A DNA stretch of 64,000 bases from Streptomyces microflavus (GCF_014650075.1 NZ_BMUG01000011.1:310001-374000), one strand, 5' to 3'; shown: positions 7,886-15,183, counted from the stretch's first letter. Notes: generated by a model from the letters alone, not told the origin. Made by a program: numbers and translations.

Positions 7886-8191
7886 ATGATGCAGTGTCCC
7901 AAGTGTCACGCGCAGATGCAGACGTACAACCGCAACGGAGTCCAGATCGAGCAGTGCAGCGGTTGCCGGGGGATATTCCTCGACTACGGCGAGCTGGAGT
8001 CGCTGACCCGCCTGGAGTCGCAGTGGTCCCAGCAGGCCCCGCCCCCGCCGCCCGCCCCGCAGGCCTACCCGGCGGCGGCCCCTCCGGCCCACGCACCCGC
8101 CTGGGGCGCCCCGCAGTACGGCCAGCAGCACGGCGGGCACTACGGCCACCACCGCCAGAAGGGCTTCGGCCGGATGCTCTTCTCCTCCTGA
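7886..8191 (+). CDS. Zinc-ribbon (TFIIB-type) protein
   Basis: 101 residues; GAGGAG precedes the ATG. Residues 4-45 form a TFIIB-like zinc ribbon with two CxxC knuckles (CPKCHAQM and CSGCRGIFLDYGELESL), the standard small bacterial zf-TFIIB form. Residues ~52-95 are a Pro/Ala/Gln stretch followed by a His/Gly/Tyr/Gln-rich tail (HGGHYGHHRQKGF). Function is unknown; the ribbon suggests nucleic acid or protein binding. A perfect hairpin terminator follows 20 nt downstream. Confidence 0.88.
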   Translation: MMQCPKCHAQMQTYNRNGVQIEQCSGCRGIFLDYGELESLTRLESQWSQQAPPPPPAPQAYPAAAPPAHAPAWGAPQYGQQHGGHYGHHRQKGFGRMLFSS

Positions 8192-8210
8192 CAGTCGGCG
8201 GCACGACGGA

Positions 8211-8244
8211 AGAACCCCCGGTCGTCGAAACGACCGGGGGTTCT
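8211..8244. terminator. Bidirectional terminator hairpin
   Basis: Perfect 15-bp stem AGAACCCCCGGTCGT/ACGACCGGGGGTTCT with a 4-nt loop, CGAA on plus and TTCG on minus. It closes the zinc-ribbon gene (plus) and the tRNA cluster (minus). Confidence 0.85.
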
Positions 8245-8250
8245 CGGTGG

Positions 8251-8322
8251 TGCGCGATACTGGGATTGAACCAGTGACCTCTTCCGTGTCAGGGAAGCGC
8301 TCTCCCGCTGAGCTAATCGCGC
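8251..8322 (-). tRNA. tRNA-Val(GAC), copy 1
   Basis: 72 nt. Acceptor GCGCGAT/ATCGCGC, anticodon loop CTGACAC (GAC, reads GUC/GUU), T-arm ACTGG-TTCAATC-CCAGT, discriminator A. This copy is followed by an encoded CCA (8250-8248). It is the last gene of the minus-strand cluster. Confidence 0.96.
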
Positions 8323-8355
8323 GGGATTACCATGCGTGTACTGCCGTTCACTGCG

Positions 8356-8427
8356 TGCGCGATACTGGGATTGAACCAGTGACCTCTTCCGTGTCAGGGA
8401 AGCGCTCTCCCGCTGAGCTAATCGCGC
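8356..8427 (-). tRNA. tRNA-Val(GAC), copy 2
   Basis: 72 nt, identical to copy 1 in the mature body, discriminator A, no encoded CCA. It lies 33 nt upstream of copy 1 in transcript order. Confidence 0.96.
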
Positions 8428-8463
8428 GGGGATCCTTGCGGACCGATGATCCTTGCGGATCAG

Positions 8464-8535
8464 TGGACGATACTGGGATTGAACCAGTGACCTCTTCCGT
8501 GTCAGGGAAGCGCTCTCCCGCTGAGCTAATCGTCC
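8464..8535 (-). tRNA. tRNA-Val(GAC), copy 3, variant acceptor stem
   Basis: 72 nt. The body is identical to copies 1 and 2, but the acceptor is GGACGAT/ATCGTCC instead of GCGCGAT/ATCGCGC. Positions 2 and 3 changed on both strands so that pairing is kept. Discriminator A, no encoded CCA. Confidence 0.96.
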
Positions 8536-8539
8536 TTGG

Positions 8540-8610
8540 AGGTGGAGACGGGATTTGAACCCGTGTAGACGGCTTTGCAGGCCGTTGCCTCGCCTCTCGG
8601 CCACTCCACC
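8540..8610 (-). tRNA. tRNA-Cys(GCA)
   Basis: 71 nt. Acceptor GGTGGAG/CTCCACC, anticodon loop CTGCAAA, discriminator T (U73, the usual cysteine identity base). It lies 4 nt upstream of Val copy 3 in transcript order. Confidence 0.96.
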
Positions 8611-8647
8611 AGGGACGGGGGTTCGGGAAGATCCCCCGTCTTCTGCG

Positions 8648-8720
8648 AGCGGACGACCAGGTTCGAACTGGCGACCTCAACCTTGGCAAGGTTGCGCTCT
8701 ACCAACTGAGCTACGTCCGC
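8648..8720 (-). tRNA. tRNA-Gly(GCC)
   Basis: 73 nt. Acceptor GCGGACG/CGTCCGC, anticodon loop TTGCCAA, discriminator T. First gene of the minus-strand order Gly-Cys-Val-Val-Val. Confidence 0.96.
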
Positions 8721-8762
8721 TTGTCTTTCCCGGACCGCTTGCGCGTCCCGGCGACGTGTTGA

Positions 8763-8790
8763 ACTCTAGCGGATTCCCGGGCCAGTACAA
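8763..8790 (-). promoter_or_regulatory. Promoter of the tRNA cluster
   Basis: Read on the minus strand: TTGTAC (8790-8785), 16-nt spacer, TAGAGT (8768-8763). Initiation is expected about 35-40 nt before tRNA-Gly, followed by a run of five tRNAs to the terminator at 8211-8244. Confidence 0.7.
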
Positions 8791-8863
8791 AAACGCGTTT
8801 GCGCAGATGGTCGCCGTAGCGCCGCCGTGCCGTCGCCCCGACGCAGGTCATCGCGGGCGGTTC

Positions 8864-8869
8864 TAGACT
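8864..8869 (+). promoter_or_regulatory. Leaderless -10 element, pabB
   Basis: TAGACT fits TANNNT and is followed by 7 nt and then the GTG start at 8877, so the message should begin at the start codon. No good -35 and no Shine-Dalgarno are visible. Confidence 0.65.
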
Positions 8870-8876
8870 CGGCAGG

Positions 8877-9947
8877 GTGTTCCCCCTCGCTCCCATGGCC
8901 CGCTTCGGCGGCCTCGTCGCCTCCGGTCTCCAGGACGTGACCCACGATCCCGCGGCTCTTGACTCGTCCGGTTTCTGGGCGGTCTGTGCCGATTTCGAGG
9001 GTCGTACGGTCTGTGCCCGCTTCTCCTCCGTACGCCGGGAGGAGGTGCCCGCTCCCGTGCCCGGTGCCTGGCGCGGGCCCGCCGCCGGGCAGTGGGCGAC
9101 CTCGCTGGACCGTGAGGCCTACACGGCGGGCGTACGGCGGATCCGGGCGTACATCGCGGCCGGCGAGGTCTACCAGGCCAACCTCTGCCGGGTCCTCTCC
9201 GCGCCGCTGCCCGACCCCGGCCGGGCCGACGTCGATGCCCTGACCGCCCTGCTCGCGCGCGGCAACCCGGCGCCGTACGCAGGAACGATCCGCCTGCCGG
9301 AGCACGGGGTGGAGGTCGCGACCGCGTCCCCCGAGCTGTTCCTCCGGAGGGACGGGCGGACCGTCGAATCCGGGCCGATCAAGGGGACCGGGCGCACCGA
9401 GGACGATCTGCTGGAGAAGGACCACGCGGAGAACGTCATGATCGTGGACCTGGTCCGCAACGACCTGGGCCGCGTCTGCGCGACCGGCAGCGTCACCGTC
9501 CCCGACCTCTGCGTGGTCGAGAAGCACCCGGGCCTGGTCCACCTCGTCTCCACCGTCCGGGGCGAACTGGCCGAGGGCGCCGGCTGGCCGGAGCTGCTCG
9601 CGGCGGCGTTCCCGCCCGGCTCCGTCACCGGGGCGCCGAAGTCCAGCGCGCTGCGGATCATCGAGGAGCTGGAGCGGTCGCCGCGCGGGCCTTACTGCGG
9701 CGCGATCGGCTGGGTCGACGCCGACCGGGGAACGGCCTCCCTGGCCGTGGGCATACGGACCTTCTGGATCGACCGGACCGGCTCCGCGCCGCTCCTGCGG
9801 TTCGGGACCGGCGCCGGCATCACCTGGGGCTCCGACCCGGAGCGCGAATGGGACGAGACCGAACTGAAGGCGTCGCGGCTGCTCGCTGTAGCGTCTGGAA
9901 CGTTCGAGCAGACAGGGTTCGAACAGACAGGAAGGACCGTTTCATGA
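8877..9947 (+). CDS. pabB: Aminodeoxychorismate synthase component I (chorismate-binding)
   Basis: 356 residues. Chorismate-binding fold of the anthranilate/ADC/isochorismate synthase family: AGEVYQANLCRV, TASPELFLRR, ESGPIKGTGRT, HAENVMIVDLVRNDLGRV, PGSVTGAPKSSALRIIEELE, GAIGWVDADRGTASLAVGIRT. Paired with an adjacent pabC it most likely makes 4-amino-4-deoxychorismate for p-aminobenzoate and folate. It is shorter than typical PabB (~450) because most of the N-terminal Anth_synt_I_N domain is missing. No glutamine amidotransferase (pabA) is adjacent, so ammonia or a distant PabA must serve. GTG start set by the leaderless -10. Its TGA overlaps the pabC ATG (ATGA). Confidence 0.9.
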   Translation: MFPLAPMARFGGLVASGLQDVTHDPAALDSSGFWAVCADFEGRTVCARFSSVRREEVPAPVPGAWRGPAAGQWATSLDREAYTAGVRRIRAYIAAGEVYQANLCRVLSAPLPDPGRADVDALTALLARGNPAPYAGTIRLPEHGVEVATASPELFLRRDGRTVESGPIKGTGRTEDDLLEKDHAENVMIVDLVRNDLGRVCATGSVTVPDLCVVEKHPGLVHLVSTVRGELAEGAGWPELLAAAFPPGSVTGAPKSSALRIIEELERSPRGPYCGAIGWVDADRGTASLAVGIRTFWIDRTGSAPLLRFGTGAGITWGSDPEREWDETELKASRLLAVASGTFEQTGFEQTGRTVS

Positions 9948-10765
9948 GGATTTGGGTCAACGGCGGACTGCGGGACGCCGATGATGCCCGGCTGTCGGTG
10001 CTCGACCACGGGCTGACCGTGGGTGACGGCATCTTCGAGACGGTCCGCACCGGCGAGGGCCGGCCCTTCGCCCTCACCCGGCACCTCGACCGTCTCGCCC
10101 GGTCCGCCCGCGGCCTCGGCCTGCCCGACCCGGACCTCGACGAGGTCCGGCGCGCCGCGACGGCGGTCATCGACGCCAACCCCGTCACCCTGGGGCGGCT
10201 GCGGATCACCTACACCGGCGGGCTCTCCCCGCTCGGCTCGGACCGGGGCACCGCCGGGCCCAGCCTCGTCGTCGCGCTCGACGGAGTGAGCCGCCGCCCG
10301 GACACCACCGCGGTGATCACGGTCCCCTGGACCCGTAACGAGCGCGGTGCGCTCACCGGGCTCAAGACGACCTCGTACGCCGAGAACGTCGTCGCCCTCG
10401 CCCGGGCCCGCGAACGGGGCGCCTCCGAGGCGCTGTTCCCGAACACGGTCGGCCGGCTCTGCGAAGGGACCGGGTCCAACGTGTTCGTCGTGCTGGACGG
10501 CCGCATCCACACCCCGCCGGTCGCCTCCGGGTGCCTCGCGGGGATCACCCGCGCGCTGGCCGTGGAGTGGACCGGGGCCGAGGAGAGCGACCTTCCGATG
10601 GAGGTGCTCGCCGAGGCCGACGAGATCTTCCTGACCTCGACGCTCCGTGACATCCAGGCCGTGCACCGGGTCGATGACCGGGAGTTGGCGCCGGAGCCCG
10701 GACCGGTGACGGCGAAGGCCATGCGGATCTTCGACGAGCGGGCCGGGAACGACCTGGACCCGTAG
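9944..10765 (+). CDS. pabC: Class IV aminotransferase, probable aminodeoxychorismate lyase
   Basis: 273 residues, PLP-dependent fold type IV. DHGLTVGDGIFETVR is the family's N-terminal signature, GLKTTSYAENV carries the likely PLP lysine, and EALFPNTVGRLCEGTGSNVF and ADEIFLTSTLRDIQAV follow. Four-base overlap with pabB implies translational coupling and supports 4-amino-4-deoxychorismate lyase (to p-aminobenzoate and pyruvate). Branched-chain or D-amino-acid aminotransferases share the fold, so the specificity rests on context. An AGGAAGGACC ribosome site lies before the ATG. Cytoplasmic. Confidence 0.88.
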   Translation: MRIWVNGGLRDADDARLSVLDHGLTVGDGIFETVRTGEGRPFALTRHLDRLARSARGLGLPDPDLDEVRRAATAVIDANPVTLGRLRITYTGGLSPLGSDRGTAGPSLVVALDGVSRRPDTTAVITVPWTRNERGALTGLKTTSYAENVVALARARERGASEALFPNTVGRLCEGTGSNVFVVLDGRIHTPPVASGCLAGITRALAVEWTGAEESDLPMEVLAEADEIFLTSTLRDIQAVHRVDDRELAPEPGPVTAKAMRIFDERAGNDLDP

Positions 10766-10802
10766 GACCTTCCGTCCGGATCGCGCGGGGCCGGAAAAGC
10801 GC

Positions 10803-10831
10803 GTGACGTATGGCCGTCCAGGGGATACAAA
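10803..10831 (+). promoter_or_regulatory. Candidate leaderless promoter, GNAT gene
   Basis: GTGACG (10803-10808), 17-nt spacer, TACAAA (10826-10831), 7 nt to ATG 10839. Same spacing as the other leaderless candidates here, though the last -10 base is A rather than T. Confidence 0.5.
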
Positions 10832-10838
10832 ACCCTTG

Positions 10839-11675
10839 ATGACCACGACACTCCGGCCGTCCGGGCCGCTTCAGCAGAACGCCGACGGGGCGCGGGCGCG
10901 CAGCTACGACGTCTGTGACAACGGGCGGCCCGTCGGCGCCGTATCGATCAGTACCGACGACGCGTTCGGCGCCTCGGCCGGGGTGGTGCGCTCCCTGAGC
11001 GTCGACGAGGCGCGGCGCAGGCGTGGCCGGGGCACCATCGCCGCGCTCGCCGCCGAGGAAGTGCTGCGGGGGTGGGGCTGCACCCATGTGCGGACCGAGG
11101 TCCCGGCGGAGAACGAGCCCGCCCGGCGGCTGGCGGCTGCGCTCGGCTACACCGAACGTAGCCGCAACATGGTCAAGGCCCTCGGCCCGGCCGCCGCCCC
11201 GCTGCCCGAGGGCCTCACCGCGCGTCCGATGAGCGAGCAGGAGTACGCGGACTGGCTGAGCGACGCGGTGCGGTCGTACGCGCAGGAGTGGACCGACCGG
11301 GGCGTACCGCCGGAGCAGGCCCGGCTCAAGTCGGAGGCCGACCACGCCGGGAACCTCCCGGACGGCCTGGCGACCGAGGGCGTGCGGTTCCGGGTCCTGG
11401 TGCACGGCGGCGCGGTGGTCGGCCATGTCTGGCTGGCCCTGCGGGAGCTGGAGCCGGGCAGGACCGCCGGGTTCGTCTTCGACGTCGAGGTACGTGAGGA
11501 GCACCGGGGGCGCGGCTTCGGGCGGGCCCTGATGCTCCTGGCCGAGAACGAGACCCGCTCCTGGGGCCACGACCGGCTCGGCCTGCACGTCTTCGCCGCC
11601 AACACCCCGGCGCTGCGGCTGTACGAGTCCCTCGGCTACGCGACGACCCGGTACAACCTGGCCAAGGCGCTGTAG
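10839..11675 (+). CDS. Double-GNAT N-acetyltransferase
   Basis: 278 residues with two GNAT folds. The first (~25-110) has VRSLSVDEARRRRGRGTIAA as its acetyl-CoA loop (RRRGRG). The second (~150-275) has DVEVREEHRGRGFGRALM. Each ends with the usual ...ARRLAAALGY or PALRLYESLGY segment. Mycothiol synthase MshD has a similar tandem layout, but identity with it is not shown. The acceptor substrate is unknown. The start is set by the promoter that ends 7 nt upstream. An 8-bp GC hairpin at 11681-11700 follows and separates it from the convergent DsbA-like gene. Confidence 0.87.
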   Translation: MTTTLRPSGPLQQNADGARARSYDVCDNGRPVGAVSISTDDAFGASAGVVRSLSVDEARRRRGRGTIAALAAEEVLRGWGCTHVRTEVPAENEPARRLAAALGYTERSRNMVKALGPAAAPLPEGLTARPMSEQEYADWLSDAVRSYAQEWTDRGVPPEQARLKSEADHAGNLPDGLATEGVRFRVLVHGGAVVGHVWLALRELEPGRTAGFVFDVEVREEHRGRGFGRALMLLAENETRSWGHDRLGLHVFAANTPALRLYESLGYATTRYNLAKAL

Positions 11676-11680
11676 CCGGC

Positions 11681-11700
11681 CCCGCCTCTCCGGAGGCGGG
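11681..11700. terminator. Terminator between convergent GNAT and DsbA-like genes
   Basis: CCCGCCTC-TCCG-GAGGCGGG, perfect 8-bp stem with a 4-nt loop in the 27-nt gap between the two stop codons. Confidence 0.7.
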
Positions 11701-11702
11701 CG

Positions 11703-12218
11703 TCAGCCCTGCGCGGCCAGGCGGCGGTCGATGATCTCCTCGATCCGCTCGCGCAGCCCTTCCTGGCTCTTGCCGCCGTCCAGCCGCTCTTCGCCGATCA
11801 CATAGGTGGGCGTACCGGTGACACCGATCGCCTTGCCCTCGGCCTGGTCGGCGTCGACGATCAGCAGATGGCGGCCGTCGATGAGCGCGGTGTCGAACTC
11901 CTCGGCGTCCAGGCCCAGTTCACGGGCGACATCGAGCAGCACCGGCTCCCCGGTCCGGCCGAGGTCCGCGGTCCTCGCCAGGAGCGCCTCGATGTACGGC
12001 CAGTCCTGGCCCTGGGTGATGGCCTCCTCGGCGGCCTGCGCCGCGGCGTAGGCGTGCTTGTGCTTCTCCAGCGGGAAGTGCCGCAGCCGGATCTCGACGC
12101 GGTCGCCGTACCGGGCGCGCACGGCGCGCACATCGCTGAGGGCCTGGTGGCAGTCGGGGCATTCGAGATCGCACCAGATGTCGAGGACGACCGGTGCTGC
12201 GGGGGTGGAATCGCTCAT
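11703..12218 (-). CDS. DsbA-family thioredoxin-fold protein
   Basis: 171 residues. DIWCDLECPDCHQAL holds the CPDC active site at the end of the first strand. GTPTYVIGEERLDG holds the cis-proline loop. A helical insertion lies between, as in DsbA and FrnE-type proteins. There is no signal peptide or membrane segment, so it is probably cytoplasmic, unlike classical DsbA. It could be a disulfide oxidoreductase or a reductase/isomerase; redox direction cannot be read. No clear ribosome site precedes the ATG. Confidence 0.88.
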   Translation of the reverse strand: MSDSTPAAPVVLDIWCDLECPDCHQALSDVRAVRARYGDRVEIRLRHFPLEKHKHAYAAAQAAEEAITQGQDWPYIEALLARTADLGRTGEPVLLDVARELGLDAEEFDTALIDGRHLLIVDADQAEGKAIGVTGTPTYVIGEERLDGGKSQEGLRERIEEIIDRRLAAQG

Positions 12219-12451
12219 GAGGCCAGTCTTTCAGGCCGGGCGGACAGCTCCCAATCGGCACCGGCGGCAGGTGGCGGAGGGCCTGTGCCCGCCACCGGCA
12301 GGGCTTGCGACCGGGCACCCGCAGGCCTGTGACCGGCACCTGCGGAGGAGCCCGGCCCTGAAATGTCCCTGAAGTGGACCGGTGCCGTGGCCCCTGTGCC
12401 GGTCGTCGGTGCAGGATGGAGGGGACGTTTCCCCTGCGCCTGGAGGCCCCG
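12219..12451. other. Divergent intergenic region, promoters not resolved
   Basis: Holds repeated GACCGG/CCGGTC words and the start signals of the flanking divergent genes. No gene supported. Confidence 0.4.
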
Positions 12452-12919
12452 ATGCTTGCCGAGACCATCTGTTCCGCGGCGTCGGCGGCGGGCCTGGGCA
12501 TCGCCGCGGTCACCGCCTACCGCAAGCGGTTCCTCGCCGCGACCAGGATCGCCGCCTACTCCCTCGTACCGATCGGGCTCGTCCTGACCGGCGTCGTCGA
12601 GTGGGTCTCGGGCATCGCGTTCAAGCCGAGCGTCTGGATCGGCTTCGGCGTGCTCGGCCTTGCCTGGCTACTCTTCATGACCACCCGGACCGTCGAGCGC
12701 CGCAGCGGCACCACCCGCGCGGAGCGCAGGGCCGCGCGGGCCGCCGAGCGCAACGAGGCCGTCGCCCCCGGCGCCTCCGCGCCCTCGCTCGGTGCGGGGA
12801 GCCAGGCCCGGCCGGCCGCAGCGGCAGCAGCACCGAAGCCGAAGAAGAAGCAGGAGGCGGCGGCGCCCGGCGACGACTTCAGCGACATCGAGGCGATCCT
12901 CAAGAAGCACGGCATCTGA
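12452..12919 (+). CDS. Small membrane protein with charged C-terminal tail
   Basis: 155 residues; TGGAGG precedes the ATG. Two or three hydrophobic segments lie within residues ~1-75 (IAAYSLVPIGLVLTGVVEW and VWIGFGVLGLAWLLFM). A basic stretch follows (RTVERRSGTTRAERRAARAA), then an Ala/Pro-rich linker and an acidic-basic end (FSDIEAILKKHGI). The tail is probably cytoplasmic. I recognise it only as a conserved actinobacterial protein of unknown function. Confidence 0.82.
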   Translation: MLAETICSAASAAGLGIAAVTAYRKRFLAATRIAAYSLVPIGLVLTGVVEWVSGIAFKPSVWIGFGVLGLAWLLFMTTRTVERRSGTTRAERRAARAAERNEAVAPGASAPSLGAGSQARPAAAAAAPKPKKKQEAAAPGDDFSDIEAILKKHGI

Positions 12920-13014
12920 CCGCCCGGCCTTCATCCCCGGGGCGGGGCCCGAATGCCTGACGGCAACTCGGACGCCGGAGCGAATCCTGGGAGCCACGGG
13001 ACGGTGAACTCCCG

Positions 13015-13068
13015 GGTCAATAGGACAGGTTGACCGCCAACCGGGTCATGGGTGAGTCATGATCACTC
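13015..13068 (+). promoter_or_regulatory. Two palindromes upstream of the 51-residue peptide
   Basis: GGTCAA-N9-TTGACC (13015-13035) is a perfect interrupted palindrome. GAGTCATGATCACTC (13054-13068) is a 15-bp palindrome with one mismatched pair and lies 4 nt before the proposed ATG. Its halves AGTCA and TCACT resemble the BldD half-site AGTGA/TCACT. Binding proteins unknown. Confidence 0.45.
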
Positions 13069-13072
13069 CGAG

Positions 13073-13228
13073 ATGGTGGACACATCCCGGGGCGAAGCCC
13101 CCGCACCCCCTGCCGAAGAGCCCCGTGGCTGCCTCTTCGCGCTCTCCCAGCCACCCCTGATGATCTTCCTGACGGTGATCGGGAGTCTGCTGCTGATGGC
13201 GGCGCTGCACGATCTCTTCCTGTTATGA
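13073..13228 (+). CDS. 51-residue membrane peptide with a TTA codon
   Basis: Reads MVDTSRGEAPAP, then a Pro/Glu-rich stretch, a Cys, and one hydrophobic helix (PLMIFLTVIGSLLLMAAL) ending HDLFLL. Third positions are strongly GC-rich, which supports coding. The last sense codon (13223-13225) is TTA, the rare leucine codon read in Streptomyces by bldA tRNA and usually found in developmentally or stationary-phase controlled genes. Shine-Dalgarno is weak. It lies about 0.9 kb from ssgB. No family recognised. Confidence 0.6.
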   Translation: MVDTSRGEAPAPPAEEPRGCLFALSQPPLMIFLTVIGSLLLMAALHDLFLL

Positions 13229-13257
13229 CCCGGCCTGCGACCCGGCCTGCCCGCGGT

Positions 13258-13854
13258 TCACGCCCCGGCCTCCCGGCGCCGGGCCCGGTACGCGGCGACG
13301 TGGAGCCGGTTGCCGCAGGTGCGGCTGGAGCAGTAGCGCCGGGAGCGGTTGCGCGAGAGGTCGACGAAGGCGCGCCCGCAGCCGGGCGCCTCGCAGCGCC
13401 GCAGCCGCTCCTGCTCGCCGGCCACGATGATGAAGGCCAGGGCCATGCCGCAGTCGGCCGCGAGGTGGTCGGCGAGCGAGGCGTCCGGCGCGAAGTAGTG
13501 CACGTGCCAGTCGTAGCCGTCGTGGTCGGTGAGCTGGGGCGTGGTCCCGGCCGCGGCCACGAGCCGGTTGACGAGGTCGACCGCGGTACGGGCGTCGGGC
13601 GCCGCGAAGACCTCGGCGAAGTGGCTCCTGACGTCCCGCACGGCCCCGAGGTCCTTCTCGCCGAGGGTGCCGACGCCGCTGATGTGGTGCCGCTCGGCGA
13701 AGTCGTACAGCGCCGCGATGTCGGCGAGCCCGTCCTCCAGCCCGTCCACGAGTCCGTCCGTCGGGCCGTCCGGCGGCAGCTCGCCCTCCGGGGCGGTGTT
13801 CACCAGATCGACCACCGTGTCGAGGGCGATCCGGGTGTCGTGAGGGATCAGCAC
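13258..13854 (-). CDS. ABATE-domain / CGNR zinc-finger protein
   Basis: 198 residues from GTG 13854 with GGGAG 6 nt before. The N-terminal ABATE domain covers ~1-140. The C-terminal zinc finger reads RRCEAPGCGRAFVDLSRN, RRYCSS, TCGNRLHVAAYRARR and includes the CGNR signature. Such proteins are thought to bind DNA and act as transcription regulators that sense a small molecule through the N-terminal domain (family knowledge). It stands alone, downstream of ssgB on the same strand but separated by a strong hairpin. Target unknown. Confidence 0.88.
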   Translation of the reverse strand: MLIPHDTRIALDTVVDLVNTAPEGELPPDGPTDGLVDGLEDGLADIAALYDFAERHHISGVGTLGEKDLGAVRDVRSHFAEVFAAPDARTAVDLVNRLVAAAGTTPQLTDHDGYDWHVHYFAPDASLADHLAADCGMALAFIIVAGEQERLRRCEAPGCGRAFVDLSRNRSRRYCSSRTCGNRLHVAAYRARRREAGA

Positions 13855-14006
13855 GCTTCGCTCCCTGGCCTTCCGGCGGGCGGGCGCCTGCCGATGGCGG
13901 CTGACTCTACTGGCTCGCCCGGCCGCTCCCCGGCCCGGTGCGGGCCTCCGGGGGAGCGGGGCACCACGCAGGGCCGTCCACCTGCCGCCGGGACCGTGGC
14001 GCACGC

Positions 14007-14050
14007 ACAGGCGCCGTCACCGCGGTGGATTCCGCGGCGACGGCGCCTGT
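14007..14050 (-). terminator. Strong terminator downstream of ssgB
   Basis: Arms 14007-14025 and 14032-14050 pair at 18 of 19 positions around a 6-nt loop (ACAGGCGCCGTC... with ...GACGGCGCCTGT). It separates ssgB from the CGNR gene. Confidence 0.8.
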
Positions 14051-14123
14051 GTCTGCCCTATGAGGTTGTCCGCGCGACGCCGTCTCCCCGAGTCGGACGG
14101 CGCCGGGCAGCTCTCTGCCTGGC

Positions 14124-14537
14124 TCAGCTCTCGGCCAGGATGTGTGAGAGCTCCGTATCGAGATCGAAGTGACGATGCTCGGTGCCGGGCGGAACCGCGG
14201 CGTCGGTCCTTTTCAGGAACGACTCCAGGGCTCGCGCCGGGGCTTCGAGCAGGGCTTCGCCCTCTGGGGAGCTCAGTGCGATGCAGACGACGCCTTGACC
14301 GTGACTACGTGATGGCCAGACGCGGACGTCTCCGGTGCCGGTGGGCCGGTGCAGCCCCTCGGCAAGGAGGTCACGGGCGAAAACCCACTCGACCGTCTCC
14401 TCCGCTCCGGTGTGGAAGGTGGCGTGCACGGCATAGGGATCGGCCGTGTCATACCGCAGGCCCGCGGGTACAGGCAGTGAGGACTCGCTCGACACAACGA
14501 GGCGCAGGTGCAGCTCGCAGCTGACCGTGGTGTTCAT
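14124..14537 (-). CDS. ssgB: Sporulation-specific cell division protein SsgB
   Basis: 137 residues, exactly the usual SsgB length. SsgA-like family fold: MNTTVSCELHLRLVVSSESS, LRYDTADPYAVHATFHTG, VEWVFARDLLAEGLHRPTG, DVRVWPSRSHG. SsgB with SsgA marks future septum sites in aerial hyphae and recruits FtsZ (established in S. coelicolor). ATG 14537 is preferred over the upstream in-frame ATG because homologues begin MNTTVS and an AAAGG lies upstream. Published work in S. coelicolor reports control by the stress sigma factor SigH; a GTTT motif and a palindrome upstream are listed separately. Monocistronic. Confidence 0.96.
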   Translation of the reverse strand: MNTTVSCELHLRLVVSSESSLPVPAGLRYDTADPYAVHATFHTGAEETVEWVFARDLLAEGLHRPTGTGDVRVWPSRSHGQGVVCIALSSPEGEALLEAPARALESFLKRTDAAVPPGTEHRHFDLDTELSHILAES

Positions 14538-14598
14538 AAGCGCCAGGGCCTTTCGCTCAGTGTGCGCTCGGGGATTCGCACGTCGGCGAAATCGACAT

Positions 14599-14622
14599 GC
14601 CACCTACGGTGGCGTTGTAAAC
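14599..14622 (-). promoter_or_regulatory. Palindrome and possible stress-sigma promoter upstream of ssgB
   Basis: GCCACC-TAC-GGTGGC (14599-14613) is a perfect palindrome 62-76 nt upstream of ssgB. On the minus strand GTTT (14622-14619) is spaced 14 nt from GGTGGC (14604-14599), loosely like SigB/SigH-type promoters; the -10 match to GGGTAY is poor. Confidence 0.35.
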
Positions 14623-14690
14623 CCCTCTGACCCATTTGTGATGCTTCGGGTCCCTCGCCCAGCGGTGTGTAACTTTGAGTCATGCGCCCA

Positions 14691-14720
14691 TTCAAGTGAC
14701 GACGACGGGTCGGGTAGGTT
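14691..14720 (+). promoter_or_regulatory. Leaderless promoter of the TIGR02611 gene
   Basis: TTCAAG (14691-14696), 18-nt spacer, TAGGTT (14715-14720), then exactly 7 nt to ATG 14728. Confidence 0.6.
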
Positions 14721-14727
14721 GAGCTTC

Positions 14728-15183
14728 ATGAACGCGGAGAGTGACGAGCGGAGCGTGGTCGCCGAAGAGGCGGCCCCGGAGTCCGCTACGGGGGGAACGG
14801 CCAAGGCGGAACGCGAGCTGGGATCGCGGGCGCCGGGCTTCATCAAGGCGTCGAAGCCGCTGCACGTGAGCTGGCAGGTCGGCGTCTTCGTCGTCGGCCT
14901 GGGTGTGGTGGTGGCCGGAGTGCTGATGCTGGTGCTGCCCGGCCCCGGCTGGCTGGTGATCTTCGGTGGCATGGCGATCTGGGCGACCGAGTTCGTGTGG
15001 GCCCAGCTGGTGCTGCGCTGGACCAAGCGCAAGGTCACCGAGGCCGCCCAGCGGGCCCTCGACCCCAAGGTCCGGCGGCGCAACATCATCCTCACCACGG
15101 TGGGGCTGGTGATCATGGCGGTGCTGGTCGGGATCTACGTCTGGAAGTTCGGCCTCGCCCTGCCGTGGAAGGTCGGCGAGTAG
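14728..15183 (+). CDS. TIGR02611 family membrane protein
   Basis: 151 residues. A polar acidic N-terminus (~1-45) is followed by two close hydrophobic segments around a PGPGW turn (VGVFVVGLGVVVAGVLMLVL, GWLVIFGGMAIWATEFVWAQ), a basic amphipathic loop (RWTKRKVTEAAQRALDPKVR) and a last helix (LTTVGLVIMAVLVGIYVWKF). The PGPGW motif is typical of the family and related PGPGW proteins. Function unknown. Divergent from ssgB. The start is set by the leaderless -10; no Shine-Dalgarno is present. Confidence 0.88.
   Translation: MNAESDERSVVAEEAAPESATGGTAKAERELGSRAPGFIKASKPLHVSWQVGVFVVGLGVVVAGVLMLVLPGPGWLVIFGGMAIWATEFVWAQLVLRWTKRKVTEAAQRALDPKVRRRNIILTTVGLVIMAVLVGIYVWKFGLALPWKVGE

Noticed and set aside
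8251..8535. Evenly spaced near-identical repeats resembling a CRISPR array
   Set aside because: Each repeat folds as a complete tRNA-Val(GAC); spacers are only 28-33 nt of ordinary intertRNA sequence.
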